From contig JAUVCP010000123.1 in NCBI GenBank assembly GCA_030590765.1, positions 1-6,750 of the forward strand: a stretch of DNA of 6,750 nt, written 5' to 3'. Source of the stretch: Flavobacteriaceae bacterium. Lineage in GTDB: Bacteria > Bacteroidota > Bacteroidia > Flavobacteriales > Flavobacteriaceae. The position numbers and the translations under genes are program-made. Shown here in pieces: positions 6,319 to 6,750 of this stretch. Positions within the stretch are counted from its first letter, which is position 1. Each line of letters starts with the position of its first letter. The notes under the pieces were generated by a model. The model was not told the origin of the DNA. It did no database searches and saw only the letters and a list, made by a program, of their open reading frames with translations.

Positions 6319-6750
6319 ATGAACATTAAAAAAATAGTTACATTCTCTATTTTTCTATTGCTATGCTTGATTTCGGTAACATCATACGCACATGGTGTTG
6401 ATGATGAAACAAAGTCATTTTTAATGGGAAATAAAGGAGTTGCTTTTGGTCCATTTCTTTACATTGGAGCTGAGCATATGATTACGGGTTATGATCACTT
6501 ATTATTTCTTGTAGGAGTGATTTTCTTTCTGTACAAACCAAAGGAAATTCTTTTGTATGTAAGTTTCTTTACTATTGGTCACAGTGTAACCTTGCTACTT
6601 GGAGTTATGGCAGATATCAATGTAAATGCCTTTTTGATAGATGCGATCATTGCCTTGTCAATTGTATATAAAGGCTTTGATAATTTAGGGGGCTTTAAAC
6701 AACTCTTCGGAAAACAACCCAATACTAAGGCTGCTGTATTGATTTTCGGG
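6319..6750 (+). CDS. HupE/UreJ-family integral membrane protein (3' end cut by window)
   Basis: The reading frame is open from ATG 6319 to the last base (144 codons), with no stop before the window edge. Residues 1-24 look like a signal peptide (MNIKKIVTFSIFLLL..., cleavage at SYA-H). The family hallmark follows: a GAEHMITGYDHLLFLVG segment (50-66) with H53, D59 and H60, then FTIGHSVTLLLG (84-95) with H88. Hydrophobic segments lie at about 44-72, 77-97 and 103-120. HupE and UreJ proteins are small polytopic membrane proteins, some of them nickel transporters; the conserved His/Asp residues are thought to bind metal. This sequence resembles the Bacteroidota subgroup whose transported substrate is not established, so nickel transport is only a possibility, and no hydrogenase or urease gene is visible here. 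Probably about 50 residues are missing. It has its own promoter, so it is likely a separate transcription unit from the GDPD genes. Confidence 0.85.
   Translation, partial: MNIKKIVTFSIFLLLCLISVTSYAHGVDDETKSFLMGNKGVAFGPFLYIGAEHMITGYDHLLFLVGVIFFLYKPKEILLYVSFFTIGHSVTLLLGVMADINVNAFLIDAIIALSIVYKGFDNLGGFKQLFGKQPNTKAAVLIFG

Overview
The window looks like chromosomal DNA from a member of the Bacteroidota, most likely the Flavobacteriia. I infer this from four things: strong AT-richness (about two thirds by eye); signal peptides ending in the '-SAQ'/'-TAQ' style common in that phylum; start codons without Shine-Dalgarno sequences; and two exact matches to the Bacteroidota -7 promoter box TAnnTTTG. I see no mobile element, RNA gene or CRISPR array. 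All genes lie on the + strand, and every one begins with a signal peptide, so the encoded functions are exported (periplasm, cell surface or membrane).

Layout. (1) 47-1966: a secreted metal-dependent amidohydrolase of the amidohydrolase-2/uronate-isomerase-like type, with a C-terminal beta-sandwich resembling accessory modules of secreted glycosidases. (2) 1967-2157: an intergenic region holding a promoter overlapped by a perfect palindrome, TTCCTAA-N3-TTAGGAA, a good operator candidate. (3) 2158-4362: a large two-part protein, an N-terminal beta-propeller joined to a probable alpha/alpha-toroid domain of unknown activity. (4) 4377-5201: a secreted glycerophosphodiester phosphodiesterase (GDPD)-family protein, 14 bases after the previous stop and so probably cotranscribed with it. 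(5) 5202-5278: a short gap with a weak terminator-like hairpin. (6) 5279-6109: a second, divergent GDPD-family protein. (7) 6110-6318: a gap with overlapping small inverted repeats and a second promoter that carries the same TTCCTAA heptamer. (8) 6319 to the window end: the first 144 codons of a HupE/UreJ-family membrane protein, cut by the edge.

The first four genes read as an exported hydrolase set. The TIM-barrel amidohydrolase carries a glycosidase-type accessory domain, the propeller protein has a fold typical of sugar-active enzymes, and the two GDPD-like proteins each depart from the usual GDPD active site at a different position. A working inference is stepwise breakdown of a sugar- or phosphodiester-containing extracellular compound, but no residue or neighbour identifies the substrate. 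The HupE/UreJ gene has its own promoter and may be separate, although the shared heptamer leaves open common regulation with the propeller gene.
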